Positions 33,349 through 41,556 of a DNA stretch of 64,000 nt are shown here, one piece after another. Every line of letters begins with the position of its first letter. Positions within the stretch are counted from its first letter, which is position 1. The stretch covers positions 248,001 to 312,000 of the forward strand of contig JACKIB010000002.1 of assembly GCA_020638695.1 (NCBI GenBank), given 5' to 3'. Origin of the DNA: Planctomycetota bacterium. Lineage in GTDB: Bacteria > Planctomycetota > UBA1135 > UBA2386. The notes beneath the pieces are model-generated. The model was not told the origin of the DNA and did not search any database. It was given only the letters and a program-made list of their open reading frames with translations. A program made the position numbers and the translations under genes.

Positions 33349-34772
33349 TTTGCTCGGATCGTGGGGGCCTGGAACGAGGAGAATGCCGAACCCTGGGATT
33401 GCAGCTTGGAGATCAGGTTTTCCAACGCAGCGAACTTCTTGATCTGGTTCTGTTCGAACAGCTCCAGTCGACGCTCCTTCTCGGAGATCGCGCTGTCGGC
33501 GGCACGGACCTGGCGGTCGATCCCGTCGAGCCGGGCCTTGAACACGCCATCCACCGGATCGGCGAGCGCTTCGATGCGGGAGAACACACGACCGGCGATG
33601 CCGGACGTCGCATCGGCGAACAGCTTCTTGATGGCTCCGGAGTCGTCGTTCAGCGCCTCGGTGAACTTGGACTCGGTGAAGGTCAGTTTGCCGTCCTTGT
33701 CGGCGGTGATGCCGACTTGGCTCAGCATGCTGTACGCGTCGTTGCCGGTGGACGCCGAGCCACCGACGATCGAGCGCAGCGCGCCGCGCACCTGCCGGAG
33801 CGTGACGTCCCCGAACAGCGGACTGCTGGCCTTGCCTTCCTCACCGAGCTCGTTCTGCTTGGCAACGAAGTCGACCACCTCGTTGTAGGCGTCGACGAAT
33901 TCCTTGACCCGCTCGGATGTCGCGGTCGCGTTGGTGCTGATGGTGATGCGGGTAGCCCGTGGCGTCGGTCCAGCGTCCTTGTTCTCACCCTTCAGGGTGA
34001 GGGTGACCCCGGCGATGGCATCGTCGATGGTGTTGGAAGACCGCGTGAGGGTCACGCCGTTCAGCTTGATGACCGCGTCGGACGCCTTGGTGTTGGCCGA
34101 CGTGTTGTTGGTCATCGCATCGAAGAAGGTCGCCGTCTGCGACAGCGGCGAGTCGCCGGCGACGGTGAAACCACCCTGCTTGCCCTCCTTCAGGCTGGTG
34201 ACGACCAACTTGTAGCGGTCCGCTCCAGTGCCTCCGGTGTCTACCACGTTGGCCCGGACATCGGACTGCACCACTCCGGGCGACGACTCGGCGGTGTTGA
34301 TCAGGTTGGCCAACTCGTCGAGCGTCATCGAAGTCGACGGTGCAACGGTCAACGTTCGATTGTCGGCAAACGTGAACGTGAAGGTCGTGGCATCGACCAC
34401 GGTCGTCAGGTCCCGATCCGGGCTGCCGGTCGACACCTGGACCTCGGTCTTGGCCAGACTCTCCACGAACACGTCGTAGGTGCCCGCGGCAGCTTTCTCG
34501 CTCGCTTCGACGTCGAAGAACTTGTCGTCATCGTCGGTCTTGGCGTCGAACTGCAGGAAGGCGTCGATCTCCTTGATCGCCTTCGCCTTGCCCTGCAGCG
34601 CCTCGATCTTCGACTGGAAGTCGCTCAGCAAGTTCTTCGACTTGCCGAGCGAGGACTTCTTCTGCTCCAGCGCGGTGATCGGCCGCCGCTCGACCGCCAT
34701 GAGCGCATCGATGATCGCTCTGGTGTCGAGACCGGTCGCGAGGCCGCTGAATGTGATCCCGCTCAACGACAT
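33345..34772 (-). CDS. fliD: Flagellar hook-associated protein 2 (filament cap) FliD
   Basis: 475 residues, a common FliD length. The N-terminus SLSGITFSGLATGLDTRAIID and ALMAVERRPITALEQKK is the conserved FliD_N start, and the C-terminal domain ends in helices (DSAISEKERRLELFEQNQIKKF). FliD forms the cap at the filament tip under which exported flagellin folds. A strong ribosome-binding site, AGGAGAGGGAGG, precedes the ATG at 34772, and a FliA-type promoter candidate lies 22 bases upstream. Between it and the flagellin gene upstream lies the chain of three elements (34978-35488), which probably cut an original flagellin-fliD transcription unit. Confidence 0.95.
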   Translation of the reverse strand: MSLSGITFSGLATGLDTRAIIDALMAVERRPITALEQKKSSLGKSKNLLSDFQSKIEALQGKAKAIKEIDAFLQFDAKTDDDDKFFDVEASEKAAAGTYDVFVESLAKTEVQVSTGSPDRDLTTVVDATTFTFTFADNRTLTVAPSTSMTLDELANLINTAESSPGVVQSDVRANVVDTGGTGADRYKLVVTSLKEGKQGGFTVAGDSPLSQTATFFDAMTNNTSANTKASDAVIKLNGVTLTRSSNTIDDAIAGVTLTLKGENKDAGPTPRATRITISTNATATSERVKEFVDAYNEVVDFVAKQNELGEEGKASSPLFGDVTLRQVRGALRSIVGGSASTGNDAYSMLSQVGITADKDGKLTFTESKFTEALNDDSGAIKKLFADATSGIAGRVFSRIEALADPVDGVFKARLDGIDRQVRAADSAISEKERRLELFEQNQIKKFAALENLISKLQSQGSAFSSFQAPTIRAK

Positions 34773-34793
34773 GGTTCCTCCCTCTCCTTGGGA

Positions 34794-34821
34794 TTATCGG
34801 GCTCCGACCACCCCGACTTGA
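34794..34821 (-). promoter_or_regulatory. Candidate FliA (sigma-28) promoter of fliD
   Basis: On the minus strand: TCAA-N16-CCCGATAA. The -10 matches seven of eight bases of the FliA consensus GCCGATAA; the -35 matches three of four bases of TAAA, and the spacing is 16 where 15 is usual. Similar motifs precede both flagellins. The leader would be about 15 bases. Confidence 0.55.
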
Positions 34822-34977
34822 CCGTCGGGATCCCCATACTGCGGCGGAGACGGCGGCGCTGTCGGACGCGTCGGGACAGCCGACCGAGCCCGACGCAGCC
34901 GGCGCCCGGGAGCTCGGGGCGCCGCAGCCGTCGGCCGCTGGGAAGTGCCGACCAGGAGTGCCCCGCCTTCGCCGGGC

Positions 34978-35145
34978 CTAGGAGTCTGCGCCACAGAATG
35001 ACAACCCTTGAGATCCGCGCCTTCCAACACCCGTCACCACCCGAAAGCCTCGCCGAATCCACCAATTCGGCTGCGTTTTCGGCCGGCGACCTGCGCCGAA
35101 ATCCACGCACCTCCTGAGTCGCCCTTCTGTGGCGCAGACTCCTAG
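34978..35145. repeat. Element family 1, intact copy (first of a chain of three)
   Basis: 168 bases, CTAG-bounded, with inverted ends GGAGTCTGCGCCACAGAA / TTCTGTGGCGCAGACTCC. It has the same length as the copy at 23270-23437, inverted relative to it, and the internal palindrome CCGAAT-CCACCA-ATTCGG is kept. The right CTAG is shared with the family-3 element that follows. No gene inside. Confidence 0.92.
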
Positions 35146-35323
35146 CCCGGACTATTCATGAGCAGCGTCGCGAGATCGTGCAAGGTTGTTGCTGGCAAGG
35201 AGAACGGCAGGTTCTGCCCGGAGGCGAGGTGCTCCCCCGTCGAGGAGGAGGTTCTGACGTTCGACGAAGCCAGCGGCGACCTTGCGCGATCGCAGCAGCT
35301 CGGTCATGAATGGTCCGGGCTAG
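35142..35323. repeat. Element family 3, intact copy (middle of the chain)
   Basis: 182 bases between shared CTAG sites. Inverted ends: CTAGCCCGGACTATTCATGA at the left, and the complement of CTAGCCCGGACCATTCATGA at the right (one mismatch). Clear match to 32377-32558 and weaker match to 24541-24702. No gene inside. Confidence 0.92.
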
Positions 35324-35488
35324 TGGGGTGTGTCCGAAGTTCGTTGCATGAGTCGTCGAGTCATGCGGTTCGCTCGCAAGGAGCTGCGACGACACGGCTT
35401 GTTGGTGGACAAGCTGAGGAGCTGCGACGCCGCGAGCGGGCCGTAGGGCCGGCGACTTATGTGACCAACTTCGGACACACCCCACTAG
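35320..35488. repeat. Element family 2, intact copy (last of the chain)
   Basis: 169 bases, nearly identical to 23434-23602. Its right CTAG lies four bases beyond the flagellin stop codon (35493), so its terminal stem may end flagellin transcription. The left CTAG is shared with the family-3 element. No gene inside. Confidence 0.92.
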
Positions 35489-35492
35489 GCCT

Positions 35493-36317
35493 CTAGAGGA
35501 GGTTCAGGGCCGCCTGCGGTTGGCTGTTGGCCTGCGCCAGAATGGCCAAGCTCGCCTGTTGCAGAATCGAGTTGCGGGTCAGGTTGGCGGTCTCGTAGGC
35601 GACGTCCACGTCGCGGATTCGGCTGTTCGCCGCCGTCAGATTCTCCGATGCCACGGACAGCGTATTCACCGTCGAAGTGAGCCGGTTCTGCGCCGCGCCG
35701 AGTCGGCCGCGCAGCGACGAGATGGTGTTGATGGTGGTGTCGATGTCGGCAATCGCGGACGAAGTGTTGCCGAGTGTGCCGATGCTCGCACTCGAGATGC
35801 TCAACTGCGCGACGTTCACGTCGGACAGCGTCACCGAGATCTGGTTGGTCGCAGCGTCGGTGCCGACACCGATCTGGAACTTGGTCTGGGTCGTGGATCC
35901 GTCCAGCAGCTTGATGCCGTTGAACTCCGTGGCATTGGCGATTCGGTCGATTTCCGACTTCAGGGTCGAGAACTCCTCCTCGAGGGTGTTCTTGTCGTTG
36001 TCCGACACCGACCCGTTGGATGCCTGCACCGCCAGCTCGCGGAGCCGGATCAAGATGTTGTTCACCTCGTCGAGCGCACCCTCCGCGGTTTGTGCCAGCG
36101 AGATGCCTTCGTTGGCATTGCGCTTCGCCTGGTCGAGCGAACGGATCCGCGAGCGCAAGCGCTCGGAGATGGCAAGACCCGCGGCATCGTCCGCAGCCGT
36201 GGACACACGCAGACCGGTCGACAGCCGGCGGTAGTTCGAGTTCAGCTCTTCGGACACCTTCGACAGGTTCCGCTGGGCGTTGATCGAGCCGATGTTGGTG
36301 TTGATTCTGAGTCCCAT
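35493..36317 (-). CDS. fliC: Flagellin, short form without variable domain (first copy)
   Basis: 274 residues. It has the conserved D0/D1 N-terminus (MGLRINTNIGSINAQRNLSK, STAADDAAGLAISERLRSRI) and C-terminus (ENLTAANSRIRDVDVAYETA, NSILQQASLAILAQANSQPQ), joined directly, with only a short middle and no D2/D3 outer domain. It polymerises outside the cell into the filament after export with FliS. Serine/threonine-rich stretches in the middle (SISSASIGTLGNTSS) could be glycosylated. It is about 250 bases downstream of the second flagellin and has its own FliA-type promoter. Confidence 0.96.
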   Translation of the reverse strand: MGLRINTNIGSINAQRNLSKVSEELNSNYRRLSTGLRVSTAADDAAGLAISERLRSRIRSLDQAKRNANEGISLAQTAEGALDEVNNILIRLRELAVQASNGSVSDNDKNTLEEEFSTLKSEIDRIANATEFNGIKLLDGSTTQTKFQIGVGTDAATNQISVTLSDVNVAQLSISSASIGTLGNTSSAIADIDTTINTISSLRGRLGAAQNRLTSTVNTLSVASENLTAANSRIRDVDVAYETANLTRNSILQQASLAILAQANSQPQAALNLL

Positions 36318-36402
36318 CGTGTTTCCCCGTTGTGCGTCGTGTTCTGCGGCGTTCCGCAGCAGCGCAGCTCAGGAACGTCGCCCGGCACCACGCCTCGTCT
36401 GA

Positions 36403-36429
36403 TTGTCGGAGGCGCGTCTGCCGCCTTTA
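36403..36429 (-). promoter_or_regulatory. FliA (sigma-28) promoter candidate of the first flagellin
   Basis: On the minus strand: TAAA-N15-TCCGACAA, against the consensus TAAA-N15-GCCGATAA (perfect -35, exact spacing, six of eight in the -10). It lies 86 bases upstream of the flagellin ATG at 36317, and a GGGGAA ribosome-binding site follows. Confidence 0.65.
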
Positions 36430-36490
36430 GGCACAACTCGCCGCAGGTTGTGAATTGTCCCGGCGGTTCCGAGTCGCGGCTTCGCGCCCC

Positions 36491-36530
36491 AGAAACGAAG
36501 CAACGCCGCCCCGGTCAACCGAGGACGGCG
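36491..36530 (-). terminator. Rho-independent terminator candidate after the second flagellin
   Basis: About 30 bases beyond the stop at 36562 (minus strand), CGCCGTCCTCGGT pairs with ACCGGGGCGGCG around a 2-base loop, with one bulged base and one G-U pair, followed by the T-rich TTGCTTCGTTTCT. It would end second-flagellin transcripts before the promoter of the first flagellin. Confidence 0.5.
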
Positions 36531-36561
36531 TGCCCTGTGGCGAGCGGATCTGTCGCTAGGA

Positions 36562-37389
36562 CTAGCCGAGCAGCGACAGAGCCGACTGCGGCTGGGCGTT
36601 GGCCTGCGCCAAGATCGACAGCGACGCCTGCTGCAAGATCGAGTTACGGGTCAGGTCCGCGGTCTCGAAGGCGACGTCGACGTCACGGATCCGGCTGTTG
36701 GCCGCGTTGATGTTCTCCGAGGCCACCGCGAGGTTGTTGACCGTGGAGAGCAGACGGTTTTGGGTCGCACCGAACTTGCCGCGCAGCGACGAGATCGTGT
36801 TGATGGTGGTGTCGATGTCGGCGATCGCCGTCGACGTGTTGCCACTCGTGCCGATGCTGGCGCTCGAGATGCTCAGCTGGGCGATGTTGATGTCGCTCAG
36901 TGCGACCGTGATCTGGTTGGTCCCTACCGCGTTGCCGGAGCCGATGTGGAAGCTGACCTGCGTGGCCGTGCCGTCCAGCAGCTTGATGCCGTTGAACTCG
37001 GTCGAGCTGGCGATTCGATCGATCTCGGACTTGAGGGTCGAGAACTCCTCTTCCAGGGTGGCCTTGTCGTTGTCCGACACGGTGCCGTTCGACGCCTGGA
37101 TGGCGAGTTCGCGCAGACGCACCAGGATGCTGCTCACCTCGTCCAGCGCGCCCTCCGCGGTCTGCGACAGCGAGATGCCGTCGTTGGCGTTGCGCTTGGC
37201 CTGATCGATCGAACGGATCTGCGCCTTCATGCGCTCCGAGATCGCCAAGCCAGCAGCGTCGTCCGCTGCGGTGGAAATCCGCAGGCCGGTCGCGAGCCGC
37301 TGGTAGTTGTTGTTCAAACGACCAGTGACTTTCGCCAAGTTCCGCTGCGCATTGATCGCCGCGACGTTGGTATTGATTCTGAGTCCCAT
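36562..37389 (-). CDS. fliC: Flagellin, short form without variable domain (second copy)
   Basis: 275 residues from the ATG at 37389, which has a GGGGGGAG ribosome-binding site; the open frame beyond it is not family sequence. Same D0/D1-only build as the other flagellin (STAADDAAGLAISERMKAQI, SQTAEGALDEVSSILVRLRE, DVDVAFETADLTRNSILQQ) and highly similar along its length, so the pair arose by duplication. Differences concentrate in the middle (FHIGSGNAVGTNQITVALS versus FQIGVGTDAATNQISVTLS). It has its own promoter and a terminator, so the two genes can be expressed separately. Confidence 0.96.
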   Translation of the reverse strand: MGLRINTNVAAINAQRNLAKVTGRLNNNYQRLATGLRISTAADDAAGLAISERMKAQIRSIDQAKRNANDGISLSQTAEGALDEVSSILVRLRELAIQASNGTVSDNDKATLEEEFSTLKSEIDRIASSTEFNGIKLLDGTATQVSFHIGSGNAVGTNQITVALSDINIAQLSISSASIGTSGNTSTAIADIDTTINTISSLRGKFGATQNRLLSTVNNLAVASENINAANSRIRDVDVAFETADLTRNSILQQASLSILAQANAQPQSALSLLG

Positions 37390-37452
37390 CTCCCCCCGAT
37401 GCTCCTGTCTGTGGTGTTGGTTGATCCCAGGCCACAGGGCCTGCACTGGCGA

Positions 37453-37479
37453 TGATCGGTGCCGCCTGCGTGACCTTGA
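37453..37479 (-). promoter_or_regulatory. FliA (sigma-28) promoter candidate of the second flagellin
   Basis: On the minus strand: TCAA-N15-ACCGATCA. Spacing is exact, the -10 matches six of eight bases and the -35 three of four. It lies 64 bases upstream of the ATG at 37389. The same TCAA -35 occurs at fliD, which strengthens both calls. A run of nine T (37512-37520, plus strand) lies just upstream. Confidence 0.45.
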
Positions 37480-37637
37480 TCAACGCACCGATACGTGCCG
37501 GAGAAATGGCCTTTTTTTTTGCGCGTGGCCAAAAGGTGAACACGCTCGCGTGCCGAAACCGCCCTTGGCAAGGCGGTCAACAGTGCGGCCGCCGAACCTG
37601 GATCGTGCGAACGAAAAACGAACACAAGGGTCGGCAA

Positions 37638-39062
37638 ATGAAGAACTTGAACTTCCCCGGACTTCCCCGAGTCCTGGTCATCGACGACGAAGACGGCATC
37701 CGGGAGGGTCTTCGTGCGCTGCTGCAAGCCGAGGGCGTGGCAGTCGAGACCTCATCCAACGCCGAGGACGCCGTACGCCGCATCGAGCGCAAGTCGTTCG
37801 ATGCGATCTTCCTCGACCTGAACCTGCCCGGCGCGGACGGCCTGTCGATCTTGCCGACGCTGCGCCAGGGAAGCTCGCCGGCGGACGTCGTCGTGCTCAC
37901 CGGCTACGGCACGGTCGCCAACACCGTCGAAGCGATGCGCAAGGGCGCATGCGACGTGATCGAGAAGCCCTTCACCCAGGACCGCATCCTGTCGGTGCTC
38001 CGGCGCAGCCTGGAGACCCGCCAACTCAAGAACGAACTCACCTGGCTGCAGGACCGCGTGCGCGAGCTCACCGCCACCGAGCTGGTCGGTCTGTCGCCGG
38101 CGATCCGCCAGGTGCAGACCCGCATCGACCAAGTATCGCACGCACCGGACACCACCGTTCTGGTGACCGGCAAGAGCGGCACCGGCAAGGAGCTGGTTGC
38201 GCGCTGCATCCACGAGCGCAGCTCACGACGCCACGGCCCATTCGTCGCCATCAACTGCGCAGCACTGACCGAGAACCTCCTCGAAGCTGAGCTGTTCGGC
38301 TACGAGCCCGGCGCGTTCACCGGTGCCAACCGCGAGGGCAAGGAAGGCCTGTTCGCCGTCGCAGCGGGCGGCACGTTGTTCCTCGACGAGATCGGCGAGA
38401 TGGCCAAGACCCTGCAAGCGAAGCTGCTGCGGGTCCTGCAGGAACGCTCGTTCCGCCGGGTGGGCGGCGTCCAGGACGTCGGCACCGACGTGCGGATCGT
38501 CACCAGCACCAACCGCGACTTGCGCGCCGAGGTGGATGCCGGCCGGTTCCGCGAGGACCTGTTCTATCGACTCAACGTGATGCACCTCGAGGTGCCTTCG
38601 CTCGCCGAGCGGCCGGAGGACATCCCGCTGCTGGCGCACTTCTTCCTCGATCAGATCGGCCGGCAGATGGGCAAGGCCCTGTCCGGGTTCACCGAGGAGG
38701 CGATGGAGACCTTGTGCGAGTACGGCTGGCCTGGCAACGTCCGTGAGCTGCGCAACTCGATCGAGCACGCCGCGATTGTCTGCCCTGCGGGGATGATCGA
38801 CGAAGTGCACCTGCCGGCTTTCACCGGCGGCGCCCCGGACGGCAGCGACACGATCTCGCGCGGCAGCATCACGCTCGACTACAAGGACCGTTCGATCCGC
38901 GCCCTCGAGGGGCAGCTGGTGGCCCGCGTGCTGGAGGAGACAGCGTGGAACATCAGCAAGGCGGCGGCGGTGCTCGGCATCAACCGCACGACGCTCTACA
39001 ACAAGATCCGGCTGCACAGCCTCGGCCGCCGTCCCGGCACCGCCAAGGTCACGGTGTCGTGA
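37638..39062 (+). CDS. Sigma-54-dependent response regulator, NtrC/FlrC type
   Basis: 474 residues in three domains. Receiver 10-125 (phospho-acceptor Asp in FDAIFLDLNLPGADG). AAA+ domain about 155-385: Walker A GKSGTGKE, GAFTGAN loop for sigma-54 contact, Walker B LFLDEIGE, and the arginine region REDLFYRLNV. C-terminal Fis-type helix-turn-helix (WNISKAAAVLGINRTTLYNKI). It opens sigma-54 promoters when phosphorylated. The ATG at 37638 is chosen because homology begins at once. It is divergent from the flagellins and its stop overlaps the GTG of a histidine kinase gene. Flagellar control is inferred from position. Confidence 0.93.
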   Translation: MKNLNFPGLPRVLVIDDEDGIREGLRALLQAEGVAVETSSNAEDAVRRIERKSFDAIFLDLNLPGADGLSILPTLRQGSSPADVVVLTGYGTVANTVEAMRKGACDVIEKPFTQDRILSVLRRSLETRQLKNELTWLQDRVRELTATELVGLSPAIRQVQTRIDQVSHAPDTTVLVTGKSGTGKELVARCIHERSSRRHGPFVAINCAALTENLLEAELFGYEPGAFTGANREGKEGLFAVAAGGTLFLDEIGEMAKTLQAKLLRVLQERSFRRVGGVQDVGTDVRIVTSTNRDLRAEVDAGRFREDLFYRLNVMHLEVPSLAERPEDIPLLAHFFLDQIGRQMGKALSGFTEEAMETLCEYGWPGNVRELRNSIEHAAIVCPAGMIDEVHLPAFTGGAPDGSDTISRGSITLDYKDRSIRALEGQLVARVLEETAWNISKAAAVLGINRTTLYNKIRLHSLGRRPGTAKVTVS

Positions 39063-39706
39063 CCCACGCCTGGCCGAGCGCCGGCGGACACTTGGCCGAG
39101 GTGATCGGCCACGAGATCCGCAATCCGCTAGCCTCCGCGGTGGCGAACCTGGGGGTGCTGGCGGAGATGATCGACGAACGCGACCCCCGGGCGCCGTTCG
39201 CCGCTCGGGCGATGTCCGATCTGGCGCGCGCGTCATCCCTGCTGACCAGCTACCTCGACCTCGAACGCAGCGGACATGCGGAACGCGAAGTCTTGGCGAT
39301 CGACACCGTGGTGCGCAGGGCTTGCGAGCGGCACGCCACCGGGTCGGTTCGCGTCGAGCATCGCGACGGCGCTCCCGGCGCGATGGTGCACGGCAACTCC
39401 CACTTGTTGGAGCGCCTGCTGGAGAACCTGCTGGAGAACGCGATCGGGGTCGGCGCGCGACGCATCGAAGTGGTGACCGGGCAACACGGTGGTACCTGCA
39501 CCATCGAAGTGCAGGACGACGGCCCAGGCATCCCACCCCAGCTCCACGACAAGGTGTTCGAACCGTTCGTCTCCGGCCGGTCGAGCAGCGGACTCGGCCT
39601 CGCTCTCGTCCGCCGCATCGTCGAACTCCACGACGGGTCGATCGCGCTCGTGCCGTCGACCCGCGGCGCACTGTTCCACATCGAACTCCCGGTCTCGTGG
39701 TCCTGA
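39059..39706 (+). CDS. Histidine kinase lacking a sensor domain
   Basis: 215 residues consisting of only the dimerisation/phospho-acceptor helix pair (VIGHEIRNPLASAVANLG, His about residue 18) and the ATPase domain (LLENAIGVGARRIEV as a variant N box, DDGPGIP, SSGLGLALVRRIVELH). There is no membrane span or sensor, so it must be soluble and take its signal from a partner. The GTG at 39059 overlaps the stop of the sigma-54 regulator (GTGA) and its 3' end overlaps the start of the next response regulator, so kinase and both regulators are coupled. Confidence 0.9.
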   Translation: MTHAWPSAGGHLAEVIGHEIRNPLASAVANLGVLAEMIDERDPRAPFAARAMSDLARASSLLTSYLDLERSGHAEREVLAIDTVVRRACERHATGSVRVEHRDGAPGAMVHGNSHLLERLLENLLENAIGVGARRIEVVTGQHGGTCTIEVQDDGPGIPPQLHDKVFEPFVSGRSSSGLGLALVRRIVELHDGSIALVPSTRGALFHIELPVSWS

Positions 39707-40593
39707 ACCTGCTTCTGGTCGAGGACGAGGCCGGTATCCGTGAGGGACTGGCGTCGTTCCTGCAACTCAAGGGCTACCTGGTCACCACTGCCAGTAGCTG
39801 CGCCGAGGGTCTGTTGCGGCTGGCTGACGGCTCATTCGACATTGTCGTCACCGACTGGCATCTCGGCGACGGGCTCGGCGAGACGATCGTCGCATCGTGC
39901 GGTTGTCCGGCGCTGGTCATCAGCGGCGTGACCGAGCAAGTGCGGGTGCCCGGCGCGCGCGTCCAAGTGATTCGCAAGCCGATCGCCCCGCGAGAACTCG
40001 CGGCGAAGCTCGAATCGATGGTCGAGGTGGTGGGCGAGTCCGACGAGTCACCGGTCGGCGACAGCTTGCCCGTCGACGCCCGGGATCGCGTCGATCTGAT
40101 CTTGGCTCTGGTGGCGGCCAGCCAACCGCCCCGCCACAAGCCGAACGTCGAGGTGCTGGACGACGGGGTGTTCGTCACGGTCACCGCGACGCTCGACGAG
40201 GACGATCCGGCACTGCACGCCGATCTCCTGCAGATCTGCAGCGACGTGCGTTGCCTCGACCGCGGCGGCAAACCGGTGCTCGAAGCACGGTTCTTCCTCG
40301 ACGGCCGTCGCGCCGAAAGCGACCTGTCGGTGGACCCGAGCGAGGACTGGCCTGCCGGAGATGCGCCGATCGCTGTGGACTTCGGCCGCGGTGACCCGTG
40401 TCCACCGGCGCGCGCTGCGGAGATTCTGCACATGGCGAGCAATGCTTCGTCGCTCGGCCGACTGGTCTACTTCACCAACCTCCCCGGTCACCTGCGGCTG
40501 TACCTCGAGGTCTTCGGAAACGCCGCTGCGATGCCGATCAGAGGATTGGCGGGTCCGGCGCTACCGGAAGCCCTGGCCGAGCTTTGGAGGTAG
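39697..40593 (+). CDS. Response regulator with an unrecognised C-terminal domain
   Basis: 298 residues from a GTG at 39697 that overlaps the kinase gene by 10 bases. Residues 1-110 are a receiver domain (LLLVEDEAGIREG, phospho-acceptor Asp in FDIVVTDWHLGDG, switch KPIAP). Residues about 125-298 are not a DNA-binding, GGDEF, HD or PP2C domain that I know. They contain 'LILALVAASQPPRHKPNVEVLDDG'-type alternating strands (quoted in part), LDEDDPALHADLLQICSDV, then ILHMASNASSLGRLVYFTNLPGHLRLY. An output or sensing role within the kinase-regulator set is inferred. Confidence 0.8.
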   Translation: MVLNLLLVEDEAGIREGLASFLQLKGYLVTTASSCAEGLLRLADGSFDIVVTDWHLGDGLGETIVASCGCPALVISGVTEQVRVPGARVQVIRKPIAPRELAAKLESMVEVVGESDESPVGDSLPVDARDRVDLILALVAASQPPRHKPNVEVLDDGVFVTVTATLDEDDPALHADLLQICSDVRCLDRGGKPVLEARFFLDGRRAESDLSVDPSEDWPAGDAPIAVDFGRGDPCPPARAAEILHMASNASSLGRLVYFTNLPGHLRLYLEVFGNAAAMPIRGLAGPALPEALAELWR

Positions 40594-40596
40594 TCG

Positions 40597-41556
40597 GTGG
40601 CCGAAGCAAGTCGCGAAGAGGAGGTCGATCTCGGCACTGCCGAGGGGGTAGAGGACCTCGAAGGTCTGATGGGGGATCCCGGCGCAGAGGCAGCCGAAGG
40701 CGCCAGCGACGGTCGACTCGCCGCCCGCGCAGCGGCTGCTGCCCGTGCCGCCCGGCAAGCCACCGACGAACCCGATGCCCAAGGGCAGGCGGCGGCGTCA
40801 CCGGCTCGCCGGTCCCCGCCGATGCTGACCCGCGATCGCGTTCTCGTGGCACTGCTGGGGGCGAACCTGTTGCTGATGGCGGTGATGGTCTTGCTGCCGA
40901 ACAAGAAGCAGGCGGACCCGACCCCGACCGTTCCGGCGGCGCAGCACCCCGACACACCGCACGCGGCAGCGGCCCACACCACGGAGCCGTTCGTCGCTCC
41001 GCTGCGGGAGCCCGACCAGATGCTCCCCAACCACGAGATGTACGACGCCGCGCAATTGCAGGTCGCCAAGGGCGACTACCCGCGCGCGATCGAGCTGCTG
41101 CTGGCGTACCGCAAGGCACACCCGGCGTTGCAGCCGTTCCAGCAGGAGATGGTGCTCAACAGCTTGGCGTATTGCTACCAGAAGGTCGGCAAGCGTGACG
41201 ACGCCCGGCGGATGCTGGGCGAGATCAACAACCTCCGCGAACTGACGTCGCTTCCGGACGACCTGTGGAAGCTCGCCGAGCAGGCGGAGAAGGACCAGCG
41301 CGGCAGCGACATGCGCCGCTACTACGCGCGCTTCCTGCTGCAGCAAGACCAACTCGGCAAGCGTTGGTCCGACCAATCGAAGATCGCCGAAGCGTACATG
41401 AGGATCGGCGACTCGTACCGCATCGATGCGGAACGCGCCGCCCGCAACGACGCACCGCAGTCCTCGATCAACCGCAAGGTCGCCGTGCCCGCTCCCGGCA
41501 GCGTACCCGCACCGGCCAAGAAGCCTGCAGCGAAGCCACACAAGGGGGGGCACTGA
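40597..41556 (+). CDS. Membrane-anchored protein with acidic cytoplasmic part and TPR-like outer part
   Basis: 319 residues from a GTG at 40597, three bases after the previous stop. Residues 1-75 are acidic then Ala-rich (REEEVDLGTAEGVEDLEG), then a single membrane span (RVLVALLGANLLLMAVMVLL, about 80-99). The outer part, about 130-285, is helical with TPR-like pairs (YDAAQLQVAKGDYPRAIELLLAY, NSLAYCYQKVGKRDDARRML), and a Pro/Ala/Lys tail follows. No family recognised. It begins a run of three coupled genes (this, 41556, 43205) between the two kinase/regulator pairs. Confidence 0.75.
   Translation: MAEASREEEVDLGTAEGVEDLEGLMGDPGAEAAEGASDGRLAARAAAAARAARQATDEPDAQGQAAASPARRSPPMLTRDRVLVALLGANLLLMAVMVLLPNKKQADPTPTVPAAQHPDTPHAAAAHTTEPFVAPLREPDQMLPNHEMYDAAQLQVAKGDYPRAIELLLAYRKAHPALQPFQQEMVLNSLAYCYQKVGKRDDARRMLGEINNLRELTSLPDDLWKLAEQAEKDQRGSDMRRYYARFLLQQDQLGKRWSDQSKIAEAYMRIGDSYRIDAERAARNDAPQSSINRKVAVPAPGSVPAPAKKPAAKPHKGGH

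Noticed and set aside
35156..35496. Small open frames inside the elements
   Set aside because: The same frames recur in each copy but with stops and frameshifts between copies, and they have no protein family; the conservation is of the DNA ends.
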